A DNA stretch of 64,000 bases from Elmis aenea (GCA_947652605.1 OX393576.1:65262966-65326965), one strand, 5' to 3'; positions 23,325-34,535 are shown, numbered from the stretch's first letter. A program made the numbers and translations. Notes: generated from the sequence alone by a model not told the origin.

Positions 23325-23400
23325 TGTTCAAAATGGTGTCCTTCCTGCTGAAAACATTTTCGCGAGCGTCTTTTAAACGAATTTACTGCACCACAGCCCT
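23325..23400 (-). pseudogene. Transposase C-terminal remnant, HFEHLL type
   Basis: The minus strand reads GAVNSFKRRSRKCFQQEG then HHFEHLLQ and a stop. The matching locus at 36738-36795 reads RVRLCTENDGGHFEHLLK and a stop. A C-terminus ending GGHFEHLL is, as I recall, characteristic of insect DDE transposases that start with a DUF4817-type helix-turn-helix. That N-terminal type is seen at 6681-6956. The catalytic core is absent here. Confidence 0.5.
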
Positions 23401-23496
23401 TGTTTTCATTATTTCTGCACGAGAAAACAAAAAAGGCATTTTAAAAAAGTACTAAACACAAAACTGTCAAACTGTGATCAAATTGCAGGGTTGACC

Positions 23497-24324
23497 GGAT
23501 TTAAATCAATTGATTTGAATCACGATTTAAATCATGATTAAGATCAGCTGATTAAAAAAAATTAAAATCATGATTTAAATCAAACTTTATTTATTTTCTT
23601 ATAGATCGGGGAGAAATAAAGTCTCTTCAGGAATTTTCTTGTTAGAGACGCATTCCGGTGGATTTGCTTTGTAAATTTTTACAATAATTTTTTATTTTAG
23701 GGTCAAAAGATCTACAGCTCTATTTAAAAAGTCTGCTACAATTGAAAAAGTTTTTTATTATCGGTTTCTCAGAAAATTTTATTCCTTATAAAAGTTGATG
23801 CATGAGCATGACCTAAAATTAATATTAAGATGGAAAAAAAATTATGAAATTAGACTTTAACGATTTTAAAAATATTCGCAAAAGTAAAGTGCGCCTGTTT
23901 TAAGACTTACAAAATAAAAATTCTTGGGAAAAAATTGTTAGAAATCAAAAATATGACAGTACGAAATTTGACGTTAAAATTTCATTTTGGAATTTTATTG
24001 TAGTGTCAACATTCAAAAAGTTTGCAACTAATGGAAAAGTTTTTTATTATCGAATTCTCGGAAAATTTTATTCTTGAGAAAAGTTGGTGCATGGTATAAA
24101 ACTAATTTTCAGTTAAAAAAAGCTCGATAAAAATTCATACGACATTTTAGCTTTTGAACGACGCTGTATAGAAGATATAAAATAGTATGAATAATGAATA
24201 AATTAGTAGTAAAAAGGGAAAATAGCAAAGTTGCTTTATAAAAATAAAAAAAAGTCAAATTTTTTTAAATTTAAATCTATGATTTTTGATTATTTTAATA
24301 AAAATCAAATTTTGCCCAACCCTG
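23497..24324. mobile_element. hAT element, 828 bp, perfect 8-bp target duplication
   Basis: Starts CAGGGTTGACCGGATTTAAA and ends TTTTGCCCAACCCTG. Flanks are TCAAATTG at 23489-23496 and TCAAATTG at 24325-24332. Subterminal ATGATTTAAATCA palindromes are abundant. No transposase ORF, so it is non-autonomous. The perfect duplication indicates a fairly recent insertion into the 22972-24709 element. Confidence 0.92.
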
Positions 24325-24709
24325 TCAAATTGTGACATTACATGCATTTGTTTTGTTTTCTTTTGGCAAAGCCTACTAATTAATTTATGATCGATGTTTA
24401 ACAAACTTTCGTAAAAATGCTTTTGCTTGTGATTTTCTTAAAAATTTTGGTATGTAAGGGTATAAAAGTTTTAGTGCGTTGAAAAGAGAAACAAAATGTC
24501 TTTCAAACCGTATAAAAAATATGTATGGTTTCATTCAAAAAAAAAACGAATATGTTGTCACAACTCCTAAAAAACAAAAGAAAACAAAAATTTGACATGA
24601 AAATATTTTGGAAAATATTGTATCAAACAACTTTTGTTTGAAACTTTTTTCGATAAATCTTTCCAATAACAAATAAGTGGGGGTGTCATAAGTGATGCCT
24701 CACCCTGTA

Positions 24710-25974
24710 TGTGGTATAATTTTTATTGTCCAGATATTACTTAATGCTGAGATTTAAAAAAGCGCTTTTTTATTTGTCATTGCACGATGTTTTTGTAAGA
24801 ATATAAATGAATATCTTCAAATGTTTTTCACGAACTTTACAACAGAACTTTAAACCAATAAAACAGAACGAATGTCAGGTGGTAATTATTTATGAATGAC
24901 GAGAACCTTACAAAACAATATATCGAAATGTTTAGCGATTCTCAAGAAACGAACAACGTAAATAAAATCGGGAAGTATACTCAAACGTCAACTGCTCTAT
25001 CTGAAGATAAACTTGTAGAGTGTAACAAGTGTTGCTAAAATCGTGGCGAATATCGATTTATAAGCCCTACAAACTCGTGCACAAAAGTTGAAATGCTATG
25101 TTTAAGAGATTTAAGTTGTATACGAATTCAGAGGAACGCATGTAAAATGCTATCTTTGGGCTTATAGTTTCTTTTGTTTTACATCGTTTTTGTTTGGTAG
25201 ATTCTTTCTCTGAAGTTAAATTCCACTTGGGCTGTTGTTCCAACAACCACTTTCATGTAGTAATGTACATGTCACATACATCGACTTAACCAAACCATTT
25301 ATCAAGTTCATCAGCCTGTGTTGATTAACTAGCTCCAATCTACCGTTTATGAGCAAGTTGTAAACTCGCTTAATTCAATCGTTAATAATAGACAAACTTA
25401 AATAATCCGCCATACATGATCGACTTGTCCACTTGCTGAATATGTTCGTTAATAACAGAAAACAAGCGAAAGTTAGGTTTAACACAGAAATTGGTCCTGC
25501 AACCAAATCGTTGTATTTTAATTTGGGTTCCAGTGCTTGTGATCCAATTAATCGAACTTCGAATTTGCTCGAATTAATTAAATAATAGCAAGCGAAGCAA
25601 AAATATAACTCGTGATAAACATGATTTTTTAAATAAAACGATCTGATAATGATGCACAATTTCTTAGAACCAACCTTCAAAATTTAGCGGGAGTAATTTT
25701 CGTTAATTATTTTGTGCGGAACAAAGTTTTAGCATTCTTCCAAACTTTATATTGCAAGTCCTCAATGTCTATTTAAAATTAATTATTGAGCTACGCCATA
25801 AGGGTAAGGTATTCAATAGCAACTGACAGGTTTGGACGCAGTATAAACTTAAACACATGCAAATACCCCAGCAACCAATTCTTACAAAATAATAATCTAA
25901 TTCATACTCAAATAATAAAGCTAAAAGAAACATGTTCTTGAGAAAAAAATCACTTTTAAAGATATTTTTTTTAC
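24710..25974. other. No gene seen
   Basis: Moderately complex AT-rich sequence. The minus-strand ORFs at 25375-25680 and 25769-26020 have no recognisable motifs, and the second runs into a family M copy. Confidence 0.4.
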
Positions 25975-26305
25975 GACCACTAATGTAAATGACTTTTACT
26001 GTACAGGGTACAGCCTGCATGCGTAGTAAGTGAGTCCTAACGCACTGTAAGCAAAACGCACATTTGTCTAGAAAGATCGAAGTAGCCTTACGTCAAAATT
26101 GACAAGACAACATAATTACATGTGTATATTAGCCAAAAAGCCGTTATAATCGTAGGTATTATGTGTTCGTAGAAAAAGTAAGCTACATAACACGAGTTGT
26201 AAAGCAATTACGCACTCGTGGAAATACGCACTCGCCGGGCTCCGTGCATAACTTTTCCACTCGTGCGTAGTATGCTTCTTACAACTCTTGTTATGTAATA
26301 TACTA
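25975..26305 (-). repeat. Family M element, copy 2, shortened
   Basis: Minus-strand copy. Unlike the other four it has only one of the two internal 90-bp subrepeats. Its right part (CATGCGTAGTAAGTGAGTCC) resembles the second subrepeat, and what follows (TAACGCACTGTAAGCAAAAC) resembles the first. That is the expected product of recombination between the two. A GCCGGGCTCCGTGC insert lies in the left palindrome near 26235, and a CAGGGTACAG variant lies near 26005. Confidence 0.75.
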
Positions 26306-26348
26306 TGATGTTGAGTAAATTAAAGCAAAGATTTTTGTCACGCCCTTA

Positions 26349-26488
26349 TGGTGCCTGTCCACGTGAGAGTAAACTACTCTCGATAGCAGCGTCGCCAAGG
26401 ATACAGCCCCTGAGAGTAACTCGCGATTGGCTGTATCCTTGGCGACGCTGCTATCGAGAGTTATTTACTCTCAGGTGGACAGGCACCA
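26349..26488. mobile_element. 140-bp palindromic MITE with TTA target duplication
   Basis: TGGTGCCTGTCCACGTGAGA opens a 60-bp arm through TCGATAGCAGCGTCGCCAAG and GATACAGCC. After a loop of about 20 bp the reverse complement follows, ending GTGGACAGGCACCA. TTA flanks both ends (26346-26348 and 26489-26491). A TTA duplication is typical of PIF/Harbinger elements, so that superfamily is a guess. It lies just outside family M copy 2 and is much GC-richer than its surroundings. Confidence 0.75.
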
Positions 26489-26543
26489 TTAGACTAGCTT
26501 GGGACAAAATAACAACAAAAAATAAAAACAGTAAAATTATGTA

Positions 26544-27293
26544 TACAGGGTGGTCTACATAGAAGGACCACAAAGAAATTTAAATTAGACAAATTGTTTT
26601 TCTTTCTGAGACCTATGTAGTGATGGTATAATGTTTTAAAAAAGTTTCATGGCACGCTAGATAATAAACAAAAATCAAAATCAAATTTTTTTAAAAATCG
26701 TTAATAACTCGGTTATATTTGATGGTACAAAAATATTTTTAAAGATGAAGTTGTAGTTTTTTTTACGCATTGTAAAATGAAAACATTCATTTGTTTCAAT
26801 ATTGTTTAAATTTATGGCACTCTATAGCTTCATAGGGACTTTTTGATGAGTTTTATTTGTTTTGAGACTAAATATCAAAATAAATACTTTAAACCTTAAA
26901 TTATTGAAAAGAGGAAAACAAAAATTATTTTTTTTTGAGGTCATAGCCAACTGTTTCCATTAACAAAAAATGTAAGTTTGCAATTTATCCAAGAATTTAA
27001 GCAATATTAAAACAAATGAATGGTTTCACTTTACAGTGCTTAAAAAAACTATAACTTTTGCCCAAAAATATTTTTGTACCATCAAGTATAACCGAGTTAT
27101 TAACAATTAAAAAAAAAAGCCCATTGTGATGTCTTTTTTTATTATCTAGCGTGCAATGGAACTTTTTAAAAACATTAAAGCATCACTGAATTAGGTCTCA
27201 GATAGGGGAGCAATTTGTCTTATTTAATTTTTTTTGTACTTCGTACCGTTTACGAGGTCCCAATAGTGGCCCTTTTATGTGGACCACCCTGTA
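26544..27293. mobile_element. TACAGGGTGG foldback element, 750 bp
   Basis: Left end TACAGGGTGGTCTACATAGA and right end TATGTGGACCACCCTGTA are inverted. Similarity continues inward nearly to the centre (TGAGACCTA against TAGGTCTCA, CACGCTAGATAATA against TATTATCTAGCGTG, TTTTTGTACCATCAA against its complement). Almost the whole element can fold on itself. No ORF. A solo end of the same family is at 1355-1412. Confidence 0.85.
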
Positions 27294-27925
27294 TATAAAA
27301 CATACAGATATAAATAATCGCAGTCTTGTATAAGTTCTGAATAAAGTATAATATAAGTATACTCTTACAAGAGATGAATATCTTTAATAATGGTCATTTC
27401 GGGTGATTATAGCCAACCACAAAGTGCAACTACCCTAAACTAGGTCTTGCAGCATATTTACATAAACTCTAAAAGTGCCAAGAAAATTTTGCCGTGTTAT
27501 ATTGATATGTAAATATGCTGCGCTGAAAATTTTTGATTCAGAAAATAAAAGCAGCAGTCCTGAACGAGTATGAAGTTGAATGTGTTTAAGAGGTAGTAGT
27601 ATAGTCTAGAATTATTTTAGTAGTGTATTAATGAAATTAAAGGCAAATTCTAGCTCCCCTATGACAAATAATAAGAAACTTACTGCTCTTAAAGTTACTT
27701 TTACGCGATTTAAGATATTTTGACCGCAAAAGGAGTTGAAAAAGAGGTTTCTTTTTATTGTAACAGCATCGGTCTCATTATTTGATAGCCACAACTCGTA
27801 TGTTAACCTAACGATAAAAACTGCCAACACAAATAATACAACTTACTTTTAAGGCGATTTAATACTGAATAACCATAAAACACTTAGTTAAATTGTATAA
27901 GAGGCAGTGTTCATATCTGATGTGT
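27294..27925. other. No gene seen
   Basis: AT-rich sequence. The ORF at 27612-27830 (minus) has no recognisable motif. Confidence 0.4.
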
Positions 27926-27975
27926 TGCCGCGTACACACCGGGTTCGCGAACTGTTCGCGAACCCGGTGTGTACC

Positions 27976-29842
27976 CAGGGCCCGATCCAGGGGGGCGCGA
28001 GCAGGGCAACTGCCCAGAGCGGCAAATTTTGGGGCGGCAAAATTGGTACAAAGAGAAAATTAAAATCAATAAAAACCAATAAAAAGCAGAGTATACAGAA
28101 ATACATCAGAGTATTAGTGTACTTTAGAGGGGGTACAATAATAGTTCTCCAATGGTAAAGCGTTTAGGATTAGTTTAAAGTTAATCATTCCACTTTGAAA
28201 TTTATTTTCATTCTAATTCTCTTACTTAATGTTACTTACTATGTTTTACATACAAGGTTGACTGAGAGTATTGTACAAAAGGACTTTACCATAAGGGCAT
28301 AAGGTGATCATTCGTCCCCGATTTTCGGGGACAGTCCCCGAAACAAGACCCAAGTCCCGGATAATTCTTGTCCTGATTTACATAATTTTCTCATGAATTT
28401 TTAAAATAATTAATGGAAGCTATGGTACGGCATTGCTGCAAAATTATGCAAATCCTATAGTCTGGCAATATATTGCAACAATGTAATCGATCATTGGAAA
28501 CGAAAACTGGAATAGGAGGAAGTTTCGAAATGAGCAAAACTGTCCGAGTTTTAACTTTCCGCTCTTTAATTGAATTTTGCATGATTTCCGCGAAAAATCG
28601 TCGAGTTTTTTTTCATAACCCTTGGTTAGCGTCCCCGAAACTTGTGAGAAAAAATTGGACACCTTACTTTAGTATGCAAAATTAATTAGTTGCAAGTGTT
28701 GGCTCTCCTGATCATTTCTCCCAATCATTTTACGACGTAAAATTACGACGTAATTTTATGAAAGGTGAAAAATTTGCGTTTTAAATTATTTTTTATAGGT
28801 AAAACTTGATCTTCCTTATTTATTATCATATTTCGGCGATTTTTTAAAATTATTCTCATCGATTGGCCAAATTGTACTGTGAAAAATTATTCTTTACCTG
28901 ACAAATAACTTTAAGGTGCGACCTCGTAAATTTTGGAAAGCGCGTGTAGCGTAAAATGACACATATGAGAACTTTTTTTTATTTATATAAATAGGTCACT
29001 ACTATATCAAGACGAAATTATTACAAAATATTAACGAAGTTTTTGCAACAAACAGAACTCAGATATCTTTGTCTTTGTAGCGTCCTGGCGTGTAGAGTTT
29101 TTTTAAACACTGTTATTTTCCGAAAATGATGCCAACTGCACTTTTAAAATTTAGATCACATTAAACTTACCTTCATGCAAGATATAATAGCGCTTATTTA
29201 TTTCCCATTTCATATTTATTTAGTAAAAATTTCAAATAATTCTAGAAAAGTGAGAAATGCCTATAAAAATTTAAAAATTGTGCCATTTTGCTGATGTTAA
29301 CGCATGGGAGCGAAAATGGTAACCAAATTGAAAATGCAAGTGAAGAATCTTAAGTAGTTTTTGATTATGAAAAACTTTTATGTTTACACTTTTGTCGTAA
29401 AATAATCATGGAAGCCAATATTTGCAAATATTTAATTTTGCATGGTATAGTCCTTTGTACGATATTTTCAGTCAACATCCTGTATATTGTGATATATGTT
29501 ATACCAATCTGTCGTTGCATATAATAATAATTTGAATATCCCTCGCGAAGCAGTAAAATATTTAATTTTTATGTTGTTTTTTTATTAATTTAAAAAAAAA
29601 TATTTTGTGTTGTTTCTTTTTTTTTAAGAAAAAACATGTACCTATTTATATTTTTCATTTTATGTTACTGATTTTTATGGATTTAAATTTTTTTATGGAA
29701 CAAAAGACTTGTTATTCAAAATACCTGCAAAAATTACACTCACTGCAAAAAATTATGCTTAAAAAAATAATTTATAATTAAATATAAAGGGCGGCAAAAA
29801 TCATTTTTGCCCAGGGCGGCTGAAAAGCTAGATCGGGCCCTG
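27976..29842. mobile_element. hAT element, 1867 bp, perfect 8-bp target duplication
   Basis: Starts CAGGGCCCGATCCAGGGGGG and ends CTAGATCGGGCCCTG. Flanks are TGTGTACC at 27968-27975 and TGTGTACC at 29843-29850. Subterminal GGGCGGCAAAA motifs face each other at both ends. The interior is AT-rich without a surviving transposase, so it is non-autonomous. It inserted into the GTTCGCGAAC-rich element and contains another repeat at 28300-28666. Confidence 0.92.
28300..28666. mobile_element. Possible nested element, TAAGGTG termini
   Basis: TAAGGTGATCATTCGTCCCC at the left is mirrored by GTCCCCGAAAC and TTGGACACCTTA at the right. CCCCGAAA and TCCCCGA recur inside. This resembles a small hAT-type element, but I see no 8-bp duplication, so the boundaries are tentative. 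Confidence 0.4.
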
Positions 29843-30204
29843 TGTGTACCTAGAGTATGCAAACAGCTCCCCAGTTCGGGCAGAGTTCGCTCTTGAGGCG
29901 GTACATCAAAGGGGCTGTTCGCGAACTCGTGTCTGCCATAACCTCAATTACTGATTGCACACGTTATTTGTGGTTGGTGTTTATCATCGACAAGTCCTAA
30001 GCTTAAAGACATATTTATTTACAAAACGCAAACCCTTTACCAACTGTTTTGGAGCTGTTACGAACACAATAATGTTTTGATGTGGACGTGTTTGCGAACC
30101 TGGTATGGAGGAGAGTTCGCAAACTGAGTGCGCGAACTGAGTTCCCGAATCGAGTGCACGAACCGAGTTCGCGAACTTATTTTGGTCAGTACGCGGCTTA
30201 AGGT

Positions 30205-30571
30205 GTAAAAAGATCTTTTTTCTACGATCACTAATGTAAATGACTCGTAACCGTACAGCCTGCATGCATAGTAAGTGGGTCCTTACGCACGGTAAGCACA
30301 GTTTTTTAAAGAAATGATCAAAGTAGACTCACGTCAAACACTTCCTGCATGCCTATTAAGTGAGTTATAACGCACGGTAAGCAAAACGCACACTTTTTTA
30401 GAAATTTTAAAGTAGACTTACGTCAAAATTGACAAGACAACGTAATTACATGTGTATATTAGCCAAAAAGCCGTTAAAATGTATGTATTATCTCATCGTA
30501 CAAAAAGTTAGCTACATAACACGAGTTGCAAAGCAATTACGCACTAGTGCTTCTTACAACTCTTGTTATGT
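30205..30571 (-). repeat. Family M element, copy 3
   Basis: Minus-strand copy with both internal subrepeats (CATGCATAGTAAGTGGGTCC and CATGCCTATTAAGTGAGT) and the CGTAATTACATGTGTATATT stretch. The ACATAACACGAGTTG and ACAACTCTTGTTATGT palindrome marks the left end. It lies right next to the GTTCGCGAAC-rich element. Confidence 0.75.
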
Positions 30572-31918
30572 AATATAATATTAAATTGCGTTTGCTTTTG
30601 TATACTAAAAATGTGTACAAATAAAATTGATTTTATATACGTATTCATTTGTTTTCGTTACAAATAGTTAAATAGTGAAAATTGTTTAAATTAAATGGCT
30701 CTAGTTATTTTGCTGCAATTAAACCAGCAATAGCCATAGTAACCCTTTGTTATAGTTTATGCTATAATTTGACAAATAAGTTAATACATGAAACTGTACT
30801 AAAATCTTAACAGATTGAAATAAACGCGCACGTATTTAATGTTCTTAGCAATCTTATTATAGTACTTCGTTATTATATTATGATGTGTTTTTATTACACA
30901 CCATTCTCTTCTTATTCATAAATTATAACGCTTTCATATTTTTACATTGTTACAGTAATGAATAGAATGTGAAAAAATAAATATGTAGAGATTTGGTTTA
31001 ATTTAGGTAATAGAAAACTGATTCAAACCTTCAATGCGACAAGAATTGTAACGACAGGAACAATCAAATATTGGAGCACTGATATTTTTTTGATTAAATG
31101 TTCGATACTAAAAAATATGCGTAGCTCATGTTTTATTAACGTTCTAATGACAATATACAGGCATTGGATCGATATTTATTTATTGGAAAAGAGACAGGAA
31201 ACGAATGAATTTCTTTATCATTGCGTTTGATGTTACTGAATCTTGAATTTAAACCAAAACTTAAGTCAAAATTCAAGAATAAAAGTTTAAATATGCTATA
31301 ATAACTTTTACAACATGAGAGTACTCTATATAATCAGTATTTTAAAGATGAAATATTTGGTGGTTATGGGTTATGATACAAGGGACGCTGAAAGAACGAT
31401 CGATTGGGGGGGTGTTTATTGCCTTCCAGAATAAAAACCCGCTTATAACAGCCATTTTCAAATTGAAATGTTTGATTAAGAGGGTTGGAGTATTATTTTA
31501 AAATTAATTATTATACCGGTTTTACGAATTTTTGATAACGTAAACATTTACATTTTGTATTGCGGCTTAAAATACAACAATAATTAAAGAAATGAACTGT
31601 TACGAAAACAAATAGGAGCTAATTTTGAAAGTGCTCCATAAGATAATAAACAATTTTCGTTTATCCAAAGGTGCATTAAGCGATGAATATTTAACAGGTA
31701 ACTTTTAGTTTTTTATATTGACTTGTACCATCATGCAAAACTTAATGTGATGTGCTGCCCTATCCAGATGAATTAAAAATTAAAAAAGTAGCGCGTCGTG
31801 CTTTGGTGTAGGTACGCATTCTTGTTCCTAACAAAGTATGCAAAATAATTCACGTTAAATAAATTTATCACCACAAATAATATTTGCATAAAAAAGTAAT
31901 TTAAATCTGTTTTTACAG
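30572..31918. other. No gene seen
   Basis: AT-rich sequence. Nothing beyond short AT repeats was recognised. Confidence 0.45.
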
Positions 31919-32033
31919 GTTGGATCAACAGGACGTGGTTCTGACTTTACGAACAAAATTCGACAATGCACACGCTAAAATAAGTCTTTTTTGTGTTGAC
32001 TGGCGCAGATTCGTATAAAGTTTTCGTCTTGGG
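31919..32033 (+). other. Candidate exon (splice-bounded)
   Basis: Preceded by a good acceptor (TTAAATCTGTTTTTACAG) and followed by the strong donor GTAAGT at 32034. The 115-nt segment is less AT-rich than its flanks. Two frames stay open for part of it, reading VGSTGRGSDFTNKIRQCTR (then stop) or LDQQDVVLTLRTKFDNAHAK and onward to a later stop. Neither is recognised. It could be a terminal coding exon, an untranslated or lncRNA exon, or chance. A retroelement 3' tail begins just after the donor. Confidence 0.25.
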
Positions 32034-32039
32034 GTAAGT

Positions 32040-32825
32040 AATTATAATAATAATGTAATTTAGTAGTAGTTGTAGTAGTCTTCATTTGTTCTGAAAATCC
32101 AAAAAGGCGTAGAACATGTCACAATAATGATAATACACATATATACGCAATATACAACCCAAAATTATATTTACTTAAAAGAGTTTTTAAAGTAAGTGTC
32201 ATTAAGATATTCACTAACTCCATAGTATACTTTAGAGATTAGAACATTTCTTAATCTTTAGATATATTTGAAGCAATCGGGCTTAACATTTTTTTTTATG
32301 TCGGGTATTGGCTGCATGGTTTCTTATATTCACTTCGAACAGATCAAAATTGTTTTTTACGAAAAGGATGGCTTCGAGAATGAATAGACCGTAAAATGTT
32401 AATATTTCTTTGTCACGAAAAGTGTCTTTACAGTGATCTCGGTAGTTTAGACCAGAAATAGTTCTTATACATCGCTTTTGTATAATAAAGAGGCGTTCAG
32501 AGTCACTAGCGTTACCTCAAAATTTTATAACTTGAGTTTTATTGGCGTTTAAGGTTAAATTGTTTAATGTGAACCAATGTTGGAGTTGGCCTAAGCAGTC
32601 AAAGAGTTTTTGTTCAGAATTTTTGGAATCCGAGTCACTAATAATAGCAGATGTGTCATCGGCAAATTGTATAAGGGAAGTTTTGGCAAAATCTGGAAGA
32701 TCATTAGTGTACAGTATGTATAAAGATTGATCCTTGCGGGACTCCTTTTTTGATTTTCTTTTTGTTAGATTTTAGAAATCTACCTGACGAGTCTTTTCCG
32801 GCAACATTGATTTCTTTTCGAGAGA
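32040..32825 (-). pseudogene. CR1/Jockey-like reverse transcriptase C-terminal half
   Basis: The minus strand reads RKEINVAGKDSSGRFLKSN, KKGVPQGSI (motif B), NDLPDFAKTSLIQFADDTSA (motif C with FADD present), then LGQLQHWFTLNNLTLNANK, KTQVIKF, then a C-terminal QKRCIRTISGLNYRDHC and LEAILFVKNNFDLF. The order and the GVPQGS, FADD, LNANKT motifs identify a CR1 or Jockey-type element. Stops at about 32720 and 32525 and loss of the upstream RT part make it dead. The 3' tail is ATTATTATAATT near 32040. A different reverse transcriptase fragment lies immediately upstream. Confidence 0.8.
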
Positions 32826-32839
32826 TAGGATTTTATAAG

Positions 32840-33165
32840 GTTATGGGCGTTTTATTCCTTTAATCAGATTTTTTGAGGTATCTCTTTTTTCTAAAACTGT
32901 CCATATATTTTCTCTTCTAACTTGATCAAAAGCTTTCTCTAGAACTAGATCGACAAAACAGATATGTATGTTCCCTCTTTCAATCATTGCTTTCTCCGAT
33001 AACTGCCGAACAATAAATAAAACATCATTTACTCCACGGCTAGGTCTAAAACCCATTTGACTATCTTCTAGTGTCATTTCCATATGTTTTCTTAGTCTCT
33101 TCTTCAGTACTCTTGCATAGAATTTTGCTACCTATTTATAGGTACTTATTCGTATCCCGTTCATT
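32840..33165 (-). pseudogene. Second, unrelated reverse transcriptase fragment
   Basis: The minus strand reads VAKFYARVLKKRLRKHMEM, LEDSQMGFRPSRGVNDVL, RQLSEKAMIERGNIHICF then FVDLVLEKAFDQVRRENI, ending near GIKRP and a stop. Motif A is FVDL-EKAFD, widened by two residues (VL) through a short TCTAG-type duplication. RPSRGVNDVLFIVRQLSEK is typical of RTE-like elements, unlike the CR1/Jockey-like fragment it abuts near 32830. Only the motif 1-A part is left. Confidence 0.75.
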
Positions 33166-33169
33166 ATAC

Positions 33170-34283
33170 TGTTTTTTTTCAAAATTTTAATTACAAGTAT
33201 TTTGAAATTTGACGGAAAATTTAACTAACTAATAATTCCTGTTTATTTAGACAATTTCAAATTAAGTTATCCATGTTAAAAAGAACGTTTAATTAATTTT
33301 ATATTAGCACAATGTATACAAATAAGCATAATCGAATGCAGTATTTGATCTAGAGCTTTAAAAGAAATGTATACGGAAAATATTTACAAAATTGAATTAT
33401 CCCTCCCATTTCTGTTGGTAAAATATGCTTTTTGTACAACAAACTGCAGATATTTCATTTAAATATCTGCGCATTTTTGTATAAATTTATTTTTCTTTTA
33501 GCCGGACTGAAACAAGAAAGCGTTCAAGCGCCCCGTATTTATATTTATTTTTTTAAGAAAGATTTATTCTTCGTTTAATGTGGGTATAAGTTATTGAGCG
33601 AATTTTTTTGTTGAAACCCTTTTTATCTCTTAGCTCTGTGAAGGCGCAGGTGTTCAAGGAAACAAATCGTCAACATAAAGGCACTAATATATTTGATAAC
33701 GGCATAAAACGCTCATCTATATAAACGCGTCTTTTATAGCTCAACTTCATTGCCGGCAATTCTTCCTGACAATATTAAAGAAAGCAGAAAGGGGCTGTGG
33801 TCTCCAACATTATTCAAATCACGCACGCGAAAGTCGCATAAATGTTTAGAAATACTACTAATTAGGATTTGAAACGAGACATAACCTTTAACTTGAAATT
33901 GTTCACATAAATGATATACTTCAGCTTATATACTTGTTATACCTGCATCAATCACGCTTTGTTAATAAGCGTATATTTATGCAAAACCGATGTAAAAGGT
34001 AGTTTAAGCAAGCCCCTTAACGTATAATAACAACGTTGTTAGCTATGCAAATTGTTGTTAGTTATGTAATTGTAATCAAAGAATGGCTCAGCACAGCTAT
34101 ACACTAAACTTTAAATATATAGTGCAGTCTCTGCAACCTGAACTAATTAAGGACAGTGATGTTAACTGTTTAGCGGAGTTCATGATCGGTAGATCTTAGA
34201 ACTGATTTAACACTGGGGATTAATAAACACTAGCTATCACTAGGAAGAGCACATATAAGAACAATTGAATATTAGGTAAATTA
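33170..34283. other. No gene seen
   Basis: Bases 33590-34060 are of mixed complexity and match no repeat seen here. No sustained ORF. Confidence 0.4.
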
Positions 34284-34535
34284 TATAGGGTGTTTCTTAA
34301 GTATTGCAAAAAAATTCGGGTGGTGATTCCCTATCAAAAATTAAGGGGGGTCTTTCATATACATTTTTTTCTTTAGACGTCTCCTTTCGGAATTACACTC
34401 CCCTTAAGGGGAGCGGTAAAATTAGGTTTTTATTTTATTTTTCAAATTTGGATAACTGTAGGAGAATGATATTTCGTAGATGTTTTATACTTATTAAAAG
34501 GTTTCCCATAGAAATATTTTTAATCACCTGGTATA
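34284..34535 (+). mobile_element. AGGGTGTTTCTTAA-type element fragment
   Basis: Opens ATAGGGTGTTTCTTAAGTA and matches 3815-4065 through AGACGTCTCCTTTCGG, GGGGAGCGGTAAAATTAGG and TTTTATTTTATTT. The right end is not visible. An 85-codon ORF across it is incidental. Confidence 0.6.

Larger units (their letters stand above)
22972..24709. mobile_element. TACAGGGTGAGGCATCAC element, 1738 bp, carrying a nested hAT
   Basis: Left end TACAGGGTGAGGCATCACTT and right end AAGTGATGCCTCACCCTGTA are exact inverted copies. Subterminal similarity (for example AAATAAAAGTTGTTTGATAC against GTATCAAACAACTTTTGTTT) runs on for about 250 bp. The interior left part keeps a minus-strand coding remnant at about 23325-23400. 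A hAT element interrupts it at 23497-24324. A second partial copy of this family starts at 36316. Confidence 0.9.
27928..30196. mobile_element. GTTCGCGAAC-rich palindromic element split by a hAT
   Basis: Left end CCGCGTACACACCGGGTTCG and right end CGAACTTATTTTGGTC then GTACGCGG are inverted. The left part contains CGGGTTCGCGAAC and its mirror back to back. The right part has many diverged copies of GTTCGCGAAC (for example near 29918, 30070, 30106, 30166). Without the inserted hAT it would be roughly 390 bp. No ORF. Exact ends and target duplication are not resolved. Confidence 0.55.
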
